Shown here piece by piece: positions 8,738 through 16,629 of a stretch of DNA of 40,084 nucleotides. Position 1 is the first letter of the stretch, and each line of letters opens with the position of its first letter. The notes below the pieces were generated by a model. The model was not told where the DNA came from. It ran no database searches and saw only the letters and a list, made by a program, of their open reading frames with translations. The stretch is from an uncultured Alphaproteobacteria bacterium. Its GTDB lineage: Bacteria; Pseudomonadota; Alphaproteobacteria; Sphingomonadales; Sphingomonadaceae. The stretch lies in assembly GCA_903934325.1 (NCBI GenBank), contig CAIZNH010000019.1, positions 1 to 40,084 on the forward strand, written 5' to 3'. Position numbers and translations under genes: made by a program.

Positions 8738-9466
8738 TCAGCGCGTGCGGCCCTGGTCGCGGTCGAGCAGCAATTGCCACAGGATCGCGGCGATCTCGCC
8801 GTCGGGGAGGCCGGTGATGTGTTCGGGCCGCCAGCGCCGCTCGAAGGCCTCGACGGCCTTGGCCTGATCGGTGATGTCGTAGCCGAAGCGTTCCAATGCG
8901 AGGAAGAAGCTGCCCTCGTTGTGGAAGGGGTTTCCGGCCGCCAGACATTGCGGGCGCGGAAGGCACAGCTTGTATTCGGCCAGCCGCTCCCACGGGAAGA
9001 GCTCGCCCGGATCGACCTTGCGCATCGGCGCGACATCGCTGTGTCCCACCACATTGGCGCGGGGAATGTCGTATTGCCTGACGATCCGCGCCAGCAGCGG
9101 GATCAGCGCGTCGATCTGGGCGTCGGCAAAGCCGCGATAGCCCCCGTTCTCGGGCGCATGGCCGGGGTGATCGAGCTCGATCCCGATGCTCGCCGAGTTC
9201 ACATCCGGAATACCGCGCCAGTAGCTCGCGCCTGCGTGCCACGCCCGCCGGTCTTCGGGCACGAGGCGGATCACCTCGCCCTCTTCCGAAATGCAGTAAT
9301 GCGCGCTGACCGAGGCTTGCGCGTCGCACATCCGCGCCAGCGCGGTCTCGATCGGCTTCATCTCGGTATAGTGGATCACCACCATCGAGATCGGCAGCGT
9401 GCGCTCGCCGTGATTGGGCGAGAGCGCCTCGCGGTGAACCAGTTCGTCTCCCGTGCCCCCCGACAT
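8738..9466 (-). CDS. N-acetylmuramoyl-L-alanine amidase, AmpD/AmiD (Amidase_2) type
   Basis: 242 aa. The Amidase_2 fold covers about residues 20-180. Zinc-ligand His lies in VVIHYTEM, the conserved WHAG is at about 75-78, ELDHPG lies in the centre, and the His/Asp pair is in VVGHSDVAPMRKVDPG. The C-terminal 70 residues (YDITD...ILWQLLLDRDQ) resemble a small helical peptidoglycan-binding module, as in AmiD. It cleaves the MurNAc-L-Ala bond in wall recycling or turnover. No signal peptide is evident, which favours a cytoplasmic recycling role. It lies 11 nt downstream of chpT in an apparent operon; GAGG precedes the start. Confidence 0.9.
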   Translation of the reverse strand: MSGGTGDELVHREALSPNHGERTLPISMVVIHYTEMKPIETALARMCDAQASVSAHYCISEEGEVIRLVPEDRRAWHAGASYWRGIPDVNSASIGIELDHPGHAPENGGYRGFADAQIDALIPLLARIVRQYDIPRANVVGHSDVAPMRKVDPGELFPWERLAEYKLCLPRPQCLAAGNPFHNEGSFFLALERFGYDITDQAKAVEAFERRWRPEHITGLPDGEIAAILWQLLLDRDQGRTR

Positions 9467-9477
9467 GAAAGACGCCT

Positions 9478-10131
9478 CTAGCCGATCATGCCGTCAGGCT
9501 CGGGCAGCACTGCGCCCAGCACCAGCACCCCGTCGGCGAGCTTGTACTGGAGGCCGCCCTCCATTTCCTCGGCAACGACCGCGATCATGTGGGCAGCAGC
9601 GGTGCGGCTGGTGATCTCGCCCTCCGCCAGATCGCCCTGCAAGGCGCGGCCGATATTCTCGTCAAAGGCGATCCGGTCTCCGCGCGCACGGGCGACGATC
9701 TCCACCGCCCCGTCGCGGCGTTCGGCCCCGATATCGAGCGTGCCGCCGCGCACCAGCGCATCCAAGGCGATCTGCGCGAGGTTCAAAAGCACCTTCACCG
9801 CCGGCTTGGGCAGGCTCGGATCGGCAATCGCCCAGTTGATTTCGATGCGCTTGTTATCGGCGGCCAGCGCCTCGATCATGGCCTTGGCCTCGTCGATCGG
9901 GATCGCCTCGCCGAACCCGCCTGCCGCGCCGAAAGCGAGGCGGAAGAACTTCAGCTTGTCGGTGCTGATGCGGGCCGAATGTTCGAGCAGCTCCATGCAG
10001 CGCGCGCGCATTTCCGGGTCCTGCTCGTCCGCCAGAAGTTCCAGCCCGTTGGCGAGCGCGCCGACCGGCGAGAGCATGTCATGGCACAGGCGCGAACACA
10101 GCATCGCGGCGAGATCGGTTTGCGAGATCAT
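9478..10131 (-). CDS. chpT: Histidine phosphotransferase ChpT
   Basis: 217 aa. The N-terminal helix carries the phosphorylated His17 in SRLCHDMLSPVGALANGL. A degenerate kinase-like C-terminal domain follows (to about 210), giving the ChpT dimeric DHp fold. In Caulobacter, ChpT passes phosphate from the hybrid kinase CckA to CtrA and CpdR, controlling the cell cycle. The start ATG 10131 is preceded by GGAAAGG. The stop of the JAMM gene lies 9 nt upstream and the amidase follows 11 nt later, so the three probably share a transcript. Confidence 0.92.
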   Translation of the reverse strand: MISQTDLAAMLCSRLCHDMLSPVGALANGLELLADEQDPEMRARCMELLEHSARISTDKLKFFRLAFGAAGGFGEAIPIDEAKAMIEALAADNKRIEINWAIADPSLPKPAVKVLLNLAQIALDALVRGGTLDIGAERRDGAVEIVARARGDRIAFDENIGRALQGDLAEGEITSRTAAAHMIAVVAEEMEGGLQYKLADGVLVLGAVLPEPDGMIG

Positions 10132-10140
10132 GTGCCTTTC

Positions 10141-10839
10141 CTAACCATCGCAAGACGTAAAGGGAAGTGCGACAAACCCCTGTTCCCCGTCCTTCCAGAA
10201 CCTTACGTCGTCCCCCGCGAGGATCGCCCAGACGCGGCCATCGCCCGCAGCACAGGCCCGGTCGGTCGCCGAAGGCTCGGGCGGGCCTGCGGGATGCGAG
10301 TGGAAATAGCCCAGCACTTGCAGGCCGCCGCTGCGCGCAGCGCGGTGCGCATCGACCAGCGCCTGCGGATCGATCTCGAAATGGGTTTCGGGCAAGGGAT
10401 GGACATTGGCGGTCACGCGCGCCTCGGTGATGCGCGTGCCCTCGCCCAGCAACAACCCGCAGGCCTCGCGCGGATAAGCGGCGCGGGCCGCGGCGCGCAT
10501 GGTTTCGAGGGCTTGAGCAGAAACCTCCACACCCGTTCGCCCTGAGCCTGTCGAAGGGCCGTCTTTCTTCATGGCGTAACGCGAAACGGCCTCCCACTCG
10601 CCCCGGATCAGCGCCAGCTTCTTCGCCCGCGACCAGCCCTTGATCTGCAATTCTGCGGCCACCGCTTCGTGACGAGTCGGGAAATCCTGTGACCACACCA
10701 GTTCCACGGGCAATTTGTCGCTGGTAAATCCGGGCAAGGCACCCGACTTGTGCTGCGCTACGCGCCGCTCAAGATCATCGGTGTGACCCGTGTAGAACTT
10801 GCCGCCGCGGCAGTGAAGCATATAGGCCCAGAACGCCAT
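10141..10839 (-). CDS. GIY-YIG nuclease domain fused to a JAMM (M67) metallopeptidase domain
   Basis: 232 aa. Residues 1-90 are a UPF0213-type GIY-YIG domain: YMLHC..GKFYTG as the GIY/YIG strands, Arg25/26 in LERRV and Glu63 in VAAELQIKGW. Residues 104-232 are a complete JAMM/Mov34 peptidase: EACGLLLGEG and the zinc motif HSHPAGPPEPSATD (HxH-x7-S-x2-D). The 13-residue joint (about 91-103) is encoded by a 35-bp repeat (10533-10567). Codon 104 is GTG (10530-10528) and gives a normal-length M67 protein on its own (129 aa), so the JAMM part may also start independently there. I infer that two separate genes were run together when the repeat replaced the nuclease stop codon. M67 relatives process C-termini of small sulfur-carrier or ubiquitin-like proteins. 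Whether one fused or two separate proteins are made is open. Confidence 0.82.
   Translation of the reverse strand: MAFWAYMLHCRGGKFYTGHTDDLERRVAQHKSGALPGFTSDKLPVELVWSQDFPTRHEAVAAELQIKGWSRAKKLALIRGEWEAVSRYAMKKDGPSTGSGRTGVEVSAQALETMRAAARAAYPREACGLLLGEGTRITEARVTANVHPLPETHFEIDPQALVDAHRAARSGGLQVLGYFHSHPAGPPEPSATDRACAAGDGRVWAILAGDDVRFWKDGEQGFVALPFTSCDG
10533..10567 (+). repeat. 35-bp sphingomonad-type repeat, copy 1
   Basis: Starts CCGTTCGCCCTGAGC and ends GGGCCGTCTTTC. It is within the GIY-YIG/JAMM frame and encodes the joint. It matches the reverse complement of 10855-10889 at 34 of 35 positions (C/T at position 16). The core GTTCGCCCTGAGC-TGTCGAAGG is, to my knowledge, a very common dispersed repeat in sphingomonad genomes. 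Confidence 0.85.
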
Positions 10840-10854
10840 GCATAGCGGCTAAGT

Positions 10855-10889
10855 GAAAGACGGCCCTTCGACAAGCTCAGGGCGAACGG
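10855..10889 (-). repeat. 35-bp sphingomonad-type repeat, copy 2, inverted
   Basis: The inverted partner of copy 1. It ends 16 nt before the GIY-YIG start codon and 13 nt before the rluD start on the other strand. Together the two copies bracket the nuclease coding region. Confidence 0.85.
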
Positions 10890-10901
10890 AGTTAGGTTCG
10901 G

Positions 10902-11858
10902 GTGGTGGCAGATATTGAGCGAGCCGAGATTCTGGAAGGGTCTGTCATGTCCCCAGCCCGCCTCGACAAGGCGCTGGCCGAAGCGACCGGGCTCTCCCGC
11001 GCGCGGGTGCAGGGGTTGATTGATGAAGGCCGGGTCGATGTCGCAGGCAAGACCGCCACCTCGGCCTCGATGAAGGTGGGCGCAGGCGCGCCCTTCCGCA
11101 TCATCCTTGCCGCCGCCATGCCGGCCGAGGCGCAGGCGGAGGATATCCCGCTCACCATCGCCTATGAGGACGCGCATCTGATCGTGGTCGACAAGCCTGC
11201 GGGCATGGTTGTCCATCCGGCGGTGGGCAACATCACCGGCACGCTGGTCAACGCGCTGCTGCACCATTGCCGGGGCAATCTTTCAGGCATCAACGGCGTG
11301 GCGCGCCCCGGCATCGTCCACCGGATCGACAAGGACACCTCGGGCCTCATCGTGGTCGCCAAATCGGACGCCGCGCATGAAGGGCTTGCCGTGCAGTTCG
11401 CCGCGCACACCGTCCACCGCCGCTACATCGCGGTCTGCGCCGGGCACCCCTCGCCCGCCACCGGCACGATCGACGCGCGCATCGGCCGCTCGGACGCGGA
11501 CCGAAAGAAAATGACGGTGCTCCCAAACAATTCCTCACGCGGCAAAAGCGCGGTCACCCATTACACCGTGATCGAACGGCTGGATGATGCTGCCGTGATC
11601 GAATGCCGGCTGGAAACCGGCCGCACCCACCAGGTGCGCGTTCACTGTGCGTCAATCGGCCATCCGCTATTGGGAGACCCTGCCTATGGCCGCACACCCA
11701 AATCCCTTCGCCCGCTGCTGGAGCGACTCGGCTTCGCCCGGCAGGCGCTTCACGCCGCCGAACTGGGGTTCATCCACCCGCTGACCGGCGAGATGGTTCA
11801 ATTTCGGAGCAATCTGCCCGACGACATGGCGGAACTCATCGACCAACTGCGACATTGA
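10902..11858 (+). CDS. rluD: 23S rRNA pseudouridine synthase RluD (RluA family)
   Basis: 318 aa. An N-terminal S4 RNA-binding domain (RLDKALAEATGLSRARVQGLI, about 20-40) is followed by the RluA catalytic domain with HRIDKDTSGL; catalytic Asp is about 143. Further family motifs are DKPAGMVVHP and LETGRTHQVRVH. It isomerises uridines in helix 69 of 23S rRNA if it is RluD as the S4 domain and length suggest; RluC-like activity cannot be excluded. The start is GTG at 10902, preferred because the ILEG element before the S4 domain is usual in relatives. ATG 10947 is the alternative. The inverted 35-bp repeat lies immediately upstream. Confidence 0.92.
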   Translation: MVADIERAEILEGSVMSPARLDKALAEATGLSRARVQGLIDEGRVDVAGKTATSASMKVGAGAPFRIILAAAMPAEAQAEDIPLTIAYEDAHLIVVDKPAGMVVHPAVGNITGTLVNALLHHCRGNLSGINGVARPGIVHRIDKDTSGLIVVAKSDAAHEGLAVQFAAHTVHRRYIAVCAGHPSPATGTIDARIGRSDADRKKMTVLPNNSSRGKSAVTHYTVIERLDDAAVIECRLETGRTHQVRVHCASIGHPLLGDPAYGRTPKSLRPLLERLGFARQALHAAELGFIHPLTGEMVQFRSNLPDDMAELIDQLRH

Positions 11859-11921
11859 AATCGATGAATTGCGCATACAACTGACAGATTCTCGCGTATA
11901 TCCGTAACCCGTGGCCCAGAT

Positions 11922-11948
11922 CACGGGATGCCCATCAGGGGTCCCGTG
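11922..11948 (+). promoter_or_regulatory. Hairpin in the rpoH leader
   Basis: CACGGGA (11922-11928) pairs with TCCCGTG (11942-11948). Inside it CCC-atca-GGG can also pair. It lies 34 nt before the rpoH GTG, so it would be in the mRNA leader if transcription starts upstream. The Shine-Dalgarno (AAAGG/TTAGG, 11966-11975) is not in the stem, so a simple RNA thermometer is not evident. Confidence 0.4.
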
Positions 11949-11981
11949 CAAGCGGTCGACGCTAGAAAGGTTAGGTAACAA

Positions 11982-12887
11982 GTGACCAAGTCGAAAAGTC
12001 CTTCGGTCCCGGCCCTCAGCGGTGAGCAGAGCCTCAACCGCTATCTGTCCGAGATCCGCAAGTTCCCGGTGCTGACGGCCGAGCAGGAATACATGCTCGC
12101 CAAGCGCTATCAGGAACATGAAGACCCCGATGCCGCCGCCCAGCTGGTGACCAGCCACCTGCGTCTCGTCGCGAAGATCGCGATGGGTTACCGCGGCTAT
12201 GGCCTGCCGGTCGCCGATCTCATTTCGGAAGGCAATGTGGGCCTGATGCAGGGCGTCAAGAAGTTCGAGCCCGATCGCGGCTTCCGCCTCGCGACCTACG
12301 CGATGTGGTGGATCAAGGCCTCGATCCAGGAATATATCCTGCGTTCGTGGAGCCTCGTGAAGATGGGCACCACCGCCGCGCAGAAGAAGCTGTTCTTCAA
12401 CCTGCGCCGGATGAAGAAGAACCTCGATGCTTACGAGGACACCGATCTGCACCCGGACGATGTCACCAAGATCGCCACCGATCTGGGCGTGCCCGAGCAG
12501 GAAGTCGTCAACATGAACCGCCGCATGATGATGGGCGGCGACGGCTCGCTCAACACGCCGATGCGCGGGGGCGAGGAAGGCTCGGGCGAATGGCAGGACT
12601 GGCTGACGGATGATCGTCCGTTGCAGGACGAGACCGTGGCCGAGGCCGAGGAATCGCAGATGCGCCACCAGATGCTGGCCGAAGCGATGGACAGCCTCAA
12701 CGAGCGTGAGCGCCACATCCTCGTCGAACGCCGCCTCTCGGAAAAGCCGCAGACGCTGGAGGAACTCTCGCAGACCTACGACGTCAGCCGCGAACGCATC
12801 CGCCAGATCGAAGTGCGCGCTTTCGAGAAGCTCCAGAAGGCGATGCAGCGCATCGCGGGCGAGCGCCTGCTGCCCGGAATGGCGTAA
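11982..12887 (+). CDS. rpoH: Heat-shock sigma factor RpoH (sigma-32)
   Basis: 301 aa. Region 1.2/2 contains LNRYLSEIRKFPVLTAEQE, region 2.4 holds RLATYAMWWIKASIQEYIL, and the RpoH box reads QKKLFFNLR. Region 4.2 with its helix-turn-helix ends in SRERIRQIEVRAFEKL. It directs RNA polymerase to chaperone and protease genes; clpP, clpX and tig 7-13 kb away are typical targets or partners. The start is GTG 11982 (TKSKSPSVPAL follows). No other gene follows on this strand before the terminator at 12912. Confidence 0.97.
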   Translation: MTKSKSPSVPALSGEQSLNRYLSEIRKFPVLTAEQEYMLAKRYQEHEDPDAAAQLVTSHLRLVAKIAMGYRGYGLPVADLISEGNVGLMQGVKKFEPDRGFRLATYAMWWIKASIQEYILRSWSLVKMGTTAAQKKLFFNLRRMKKNLDAYEDTDLHPDDVTKIATDLGVPEQEVVNMNRRMMMGGDGSLNTPMRGGEEGSGEWQDWLTDDRPLQDETVAEAEESQMRHQMLAEAMDSLNERERHILVERRLSEKPQTLEELSQTYDVSRERIRQIEVRAFEKLQKAMQRIAGERLLPGMA

Positions 12888-12911
12888 GGCACCTTCGGTC
12901 CGACCCCACGA

Positions 12912-12945
12912 AAAAGGGCGCCGCGAGTGATCGCGGCGCCCTTTT
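12912..12945. terminator. Strong bidirectional terminator after rpoH
   Basis: A perfect 15-bp stem, AAAAGGGCGCCGCGA / TCGCGGCGCCCTTTT, with the GNRA tetraloop GTGA. A-run and T-run flank the stem, so it can act in both directions between the convergent rpoH and amidohydrolase genes. Confidence 0.93.
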
Positions 12946-12968
12946 CATGTGGCGAACCCGGCCCGCGC

Positions 12969-14300
12969 CTACTTCTTCTTGCCCGCCAGATCCATCACGG
13001 CCGCGACCATTGCCCGCGCGCCGAGCGTGATGCTCTCGCGCGGGGCGATCTGGAACAGCGGGGAGTGGTGTCCGGCAATCGCCGGTCCGCCCGCCTTGGC
13101 CGCCGCGATCCGCTCGGGCGTGGTGCCGCCCACCGCGAAGTAATAGCCCGGCACGCCCGTGTCCGGCGCGACGAAATAGGTGAAGTCCTCCGCGCCCATG
13201 TTCTGCTGCGCGAAAGGCACCACGGCCTGCGCACCCAGTTCGCGCGCCATGACGGCATTGAGGCGGCGGGCGAGCGCGGGATCATTGTTGGTCACCGGCG
13301 TCCCCGACCCGCGCATCACCTTTACCGGCAGGTTATCGGGCAGGCCATGCGCCTTGCCGATATTGACCGCGATCCGCTCGATCGTGGCAATCACCTGTTC
13401 GCGGGTTTCCTCCTCGTTGGCGCGCACCGTGACCTGAAGCCGCGCCTCGTCGGAGATGATGTTGTGCTTGGAGCCGGCGTGGAACGAACCGATCGTCACC
13501 ACCACCGGCTTCAGCGGCGAAATCTCTCGCGAATCAATGGATTGCAGCGCGGTGACAATCTGCGAGGCGATATAGACCGGATCGCGCCCGAGATGGGGGG
13601 CCGCGCCGTGTGTGCCGATGCCCGGCACCATGATGTCGAGCGAATCCGAGCTCGAATACTGGATGCCTTCCGAAGCGGACACCTTGCCCGTCTCGAGATC
13701 AGCGGCGACGTGGAATGCCAGTGCATAGTCGGGCTTGCCGAAGCGGGTGTAGAGCCCGTCCTCCATCATCGCCTTGGCCCCGCGCACGCCTTCCTCGGCA
13801 GGCTGGACGACGAACATCAGCGTGCCGCTCCACTGCCCCTTGGTGGCAACCAGCCGCCGCGCGGTGGCGATCATCGCGGTGATGTGGGTGTCATGCCCGC
13901 AGGCGTGCATGGTGGGATATTCCTTGCCATCCTCGCCCACCTGCTTCGCCTTGGAGGCATAGGGCAGGCCCGATTTCTCCTCGACCGGCAGCCCGTCCAT
14001 ATCGGCGCGGATCAGGATCGTCGGGCCCTTGCCGTTGCGCAGCATGCCGACCACCCCTGTCTTGCCGACGCCGGTGGTCACTTCCAGCCCGGCGGCCTTA
14101 AGTTCGGCGGCCATCTTCGCGGCGGTACGGTTTTCGAGGAAGCCCATTTCCGGGTGCGCATGGAAATCGAGGAACAGCGGGGCGAGGTAGCTGTCATACT
14201 CGGCCTCGATCGCCTTTTTCGTGGCGAGGTCCTCGGCGAGGGCAGGCTGGGCGACAAGCGCGAGCGCAACGGCGCTGGCGGCGGAATGGAACAGGCGCAT
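12969..14300 (-). CDS. Secreted M20 family amidohydrolase (HipO/aminoacylase type)
   Basis: 443 aa from ATG 14300, with GGAGAG upstream. An in-frame start at 14576 would add an unrelated tail. Signal peptide about 1-22 (MRLFHSAASAVALALVAQPALA). M20D zinc motifs: HAHPEMGF, IRADMDGLPVEE, MHACGHDTHITAM, QPAEEG, AFHVAADLETG and a late GAEDFTYF. A dimerisation domain lies between. The protein hydrolyses N-acyl or amide bonds of amino acids in the periplasm; the exact substrate is unknown. It ends in AGKKK. It is divergent from mtgA with a 103-bp spacer. Confidence 0.92.
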   Translation of the reverse strand: MRLFHSAASAVALALVAQPALAEDLATKKAIEAEYDSYLAPLFLDFHAHPEMGFLENRTAAKMAAELKAAGLEVTTGVGKTGVVGMLRNGKGPTILIRADMDGLPVEEKSGLPYASKAKQVGEDGKEYPTMHACGHDTHITAMIATARRLVATKGQWSGTLMFVVQPAEEGVRGAKAMMEDGLYTRFGKPDYALAFHVAADLETGKVSASEGIQYSSSDSLDIMVPGIGTHGAAPHLGRDPVYIASQIVTALQSIDSREISPLKPVVVTIGSFHAGSKHNIISDEARLQVTVRANEEETREQVIATIERIAVNIGKAHGLPDNLPVKVMRGSGTPVTNNDPALARRLNAVMARELGAQAVVPFAQQNMGAEDFTYFVAPDTGVPGYYFAVGGTTPERIAAAKAGGPAIAGHHSPLFQIAPRESITLGARAMVAAVMDLAGKKK

Positions 14301-14403
14301 CGAATTCTCTCCCCATTGGCTTGCGGCCAGCTTGCCGCGCGCGCACCACCGGCGCAAGCACCGATGCTTCCCCGCCGCGCTTTGCTGCGCTAAGGCCGCC
14401 GAC

Positions 14404-15075
14404 ATGGTCAAAACCATCGCCACATATCTCGCCAAGGCCATCGCCGGTTTCGTCGGGTTGACGGTGGTGCTGGTGGTGGCCTTCAAGTGGCTCCCCGTGC
14501 CCGTCACCGCGACCATGCTGATGGACGAGAACGGCATCACCAAGGATTGGGAGAGCCTCGAGAACATCGACCGCAATCTGGTCTCCGCGGTGATCGCATC
14601 CGAAGATCAGCGCTTCTGCGAGCACTCCGGCTTCGACACCGAAGCGATCGAACAGGCGATGCGTGCCAATATGGAAGGCGGCAAGATCCGCGGCGGATCG
14701 TCAATCAGCCAGCAGACTGCCAAGAACGTCTTCCTGTGGCAGGGCGGCGGCTATTTCCGCAAGGGGCTGGAGGCGTGGTTCACCTTCTGGATCGAGCTCG
14801 TGTGGGGCAAGCGGCGGATCATGGAAGTCTATCTCAATGTCGCGGAAACCGGGATCGGCACCTATGGCGCCGAGGCCGGGGCGCAGCGCTATTTCGATCA
14901 CTCCGCAGCGCGCCTCAGCCGCGACGAGGCGAGCCGGATGGCCGCCGCTCTCCCCAGCCCCAAGAAGCGCGCGGTGAAGGGCCCATCCGGCTGGCTCGCG
15001 CGCCACGGCAACCGCATCGAGCGGCGGATCGGGATCGTCAGGCGTGACGGGCTCGATGCTTGTGTCTACAACTGA
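14404..15075 (+). CDS. mtgA: Monofunctional peptidoglycan glycosyltransferase
   Basis: 223 aa. One N-terminal membrane helix (about 10-30, IAGFVGLTVVLVVAFKWL) is followed by a GT51 domain: catalytic Glu in VIASEDQRFCEHSGFD, then GGSSISQQTAKN, RKGLEAWFTFWIE, and KRRIMEVYLNVAE. There is no transpeptidase domain, as expected for MtgA. It polymerises lipid II into glycan strands at the outer face of the inner membrane. It ends 7 nt before the best start of the cation transporter, so it heads a coupled gene chain. Confidence 0.95.
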   Translation: MVKTIATYLAKAIAGFVGLTVVLVVAFKWLPVPVTATMLMDENGITKDWESLENIDRNLVSAVIASEDQRFCEHSGFDTEAIEQAMRANMEGGKIRGGSSISQQTAKNVFLWQGGGYFRKGLEAWFTFWIELVWGKRRIMEVYLNVAETGIGTYGAEAGAQRYFDHSAARLSRDEASRMAAALPSPKKRAVKGPSGWLARHGNRIERRIGIVRRDGLDACVYN

Positions 15076-15082
15076 CGCTGCC

Positions 15083-16042
15083 ATGGCTCACGCGCACGCC
15101 CATCACCACCATCACGGCCATGATCATCATGATCACGCGCACGGCCATTCGCACGGCCACTCGCACGGGCACCACCACCACGCCCCCGCCGATTTCGGCC
15201 GCGCCTTTGCCATCGGCATCGCGCTCAACACCGGTTTTGTGGGCCTCGAAGCGGTGGCGGGGTTCCTCTATGGATCGATGGCGCTGGTGGCGGACGCCGG
15301 GCACAACCTGTCCGACGTGCTGGCGCTGGCGCTGGCGTGGATCGCCAGCATCGCGGCCAAGCGACCCGCGACAGGCCGCTTCACCTATGGCTACAAATCC
15401 TCGACCATCCTCGCAGCGCTCGCCAATGCCCTGCTGCTCGCCATCGCGATCGGGGCGATCTTGTTCGAGACCCTCCACCGGTTGACCGAGCCGCAGGCCC
15501 CCCAGCCAAGCGCGATGATGGCGGTGGCCGGGATCGGGATCGTGATCAACGCGTTGACGGCCATGCTGTTCATGCGCGGCCAGAGCGATCTCAATATCCG
15601 CGGAGCCTATCTGCACATGGCCGCCGATGCGCTGGTATCGGTGGGCGTGGTGCTGGCGGGCCTTGCCATCCTGCTCACCGGCCTTGTCTGGATCGACGCG
15701 GCGGTGAGCCTTGCCATCGTCGCGGTGATCGCATGGGGCACATGGGGCCTTGCGCGCGATAGCGTGGCGATGAGCCTGCTGGCCGCCCCGCCGGGGATCG
15801 AGCTTGCCGAGGTGCGCCGCCACCTCGCTGGCCTTGAAGGCGTGGCGGCGGTCCATGATCTCCATGTCTGGCCGATGTCGACCACCGAAACCGCATTGAC
15901 CGCCCATCTGGTGATGCCGCAGCGCCCCGCCTCCGACGCCTTTCTGCACTCGGTCACCGAAGGCCTGCGCACCCGCTTTGGCGTGCATCACGCGACCATC
16001 CAGATCGAGAGCGGCGACACGCATTGCGGGGCAAGCTGCTGA
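15083..16042 (+). CDS. Cation diffusion facilitator (zinc/cobalt efflux)
   Basis: 319 aa from ATG 15083 (MAHAHAHHHHHGHDHHDHAH). ATG 15056 or GTG 15044 are alternatives overlapping mtgA. A His-rich N-terminal tail precedes six membrane helices. Metal-site residues are in LVADAGHNLSDVLAL (H/D pair, helix 2) and AYLHMAADALVSVG (helix 5). A cytoplasmic C-terminal ferredoxin-like domain follows (VHDLHVWPMSTTE). It belongs to the CzcD/ZitB group of Zn/Co/Cd proton antiporters. The stop overlaps the sigma-factor start (TGATG). Confidence 0.93.
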   Translation: MAHAHAHHHHHGHDHHDHAHGHSHGHSHGHHHHAPADFGRAFAIGIALNTGFVGLEAVAGFLYGSMALVADAGHNLSDVLALALAWIASIAAKRPATGRFTYGYKSSTILAALANALLLAIAIGAILFETLHRLTEPQAPQPSAMMAVAGIGIVINALTAMLFMRGQSDLNIRGAYLHMAADALVSVGVVLAGLAILLTGLVWIDAAVSLAIVAVIAWGTWGLARDSVAMSLLAAPPGIELAEVRRHLAGLEGVAAVHDLHVWPMSTTETALTAHLVMPQRPASDAFLHSVTEGLRTRFGVHHATIQIESGDTHCGASC

Positions 16043-16629
16043 TGGCCGCCCTGCCCAGCACCACCCCGGATGACGCGCGCGACGCCCTGCGCGAGGCGAT
16101 GGCGCGGCTCGCTGCGGGCGATCAGGCTGCGCTCGAAGTGATCTATCGCATGACGCGGGTGAAGCTGTTCGGCATCTGCCTGCGTATCTTGGGCGACAGG
16201 AAGGAAGCCGAGGACGCCTTGCAGGACGTCTATGTCAATTTGTGGCAGCGGGCAGACCGCTATGATCCCGCGCGGGCAAGCCCGATTTCGTGGCTGGCGA
16301 CGTTCGCCCGCAACCGCGCGATTGATCGCCTGCGCACCGGCAAGGTGCGTGGCGGGGCGGTCGGGATCGAGGAAGCGGCACCCTTGCCCGATGAAAGCCC
16401 GCTGGCCGATGCACTGCTGGTCGATGCCGAACAGGCCGCGCAGATCCACAAGTGCATCGCCGGGCTCGACGCGCGCACGCAGACCCACATCCGCGCCGCC
16501 TTTTTCGACGGCAAGACCTATGCCCAACTGGCGGAGCAAGCGGGCGTGCCGCTCGGCACGATGAAGAGCTGGATCCGCCGCGGGCTGCAACGCCTGCGCG
16601 CCTGCCTTGAAGCGAGCGAGGCGGTATGA
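16042..16629 (+). CDS. ECF-type sigma factor
   Basis: 195 aa from ATG 16042, which shares its A with the TGA of the transporter. Region 2: LFGICLRILGDRKEAEDALQDVYVNLWQ...SWLATFARNRAIDRLR. Region 4: AAFFDGKTYAQLAEQAGVPLGTMKSWIRRGLQRLR, a clear helix-turn-helix. Region 3 is absent. It is paired with a membrane anti-sigma gene by an ATGA overlap, the arrangement of SigK/RskA-like systems. The adjacent fasciclin gene is the obvious candidate target. Confidence 0.93.
   Translation: MAALPSTTPDDARDALREAMARLAAGDQAALEVIYRMTRVKLFGICLRILGDRKEAEDALQDVYVNLWQRADRYDPARASPISWLATFARNRAIDRLRTGKVRGGAVGIEEAAPLPDESPLADALLVDAEQAAQIHKCIAGLDARTQTHIRAAFFDGKTYAQLAEQAGVPLGTMKSWIRRGLQRLRACLEASEAV

Noticed and set aside
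15095..15185. His-codon-rich repeat (CAC/CAT/GGC) suspected as a DNA repeat
   Set aside because: It is the metal-binding His-rich N-terminus of the cation efflux protein, normal for this family.
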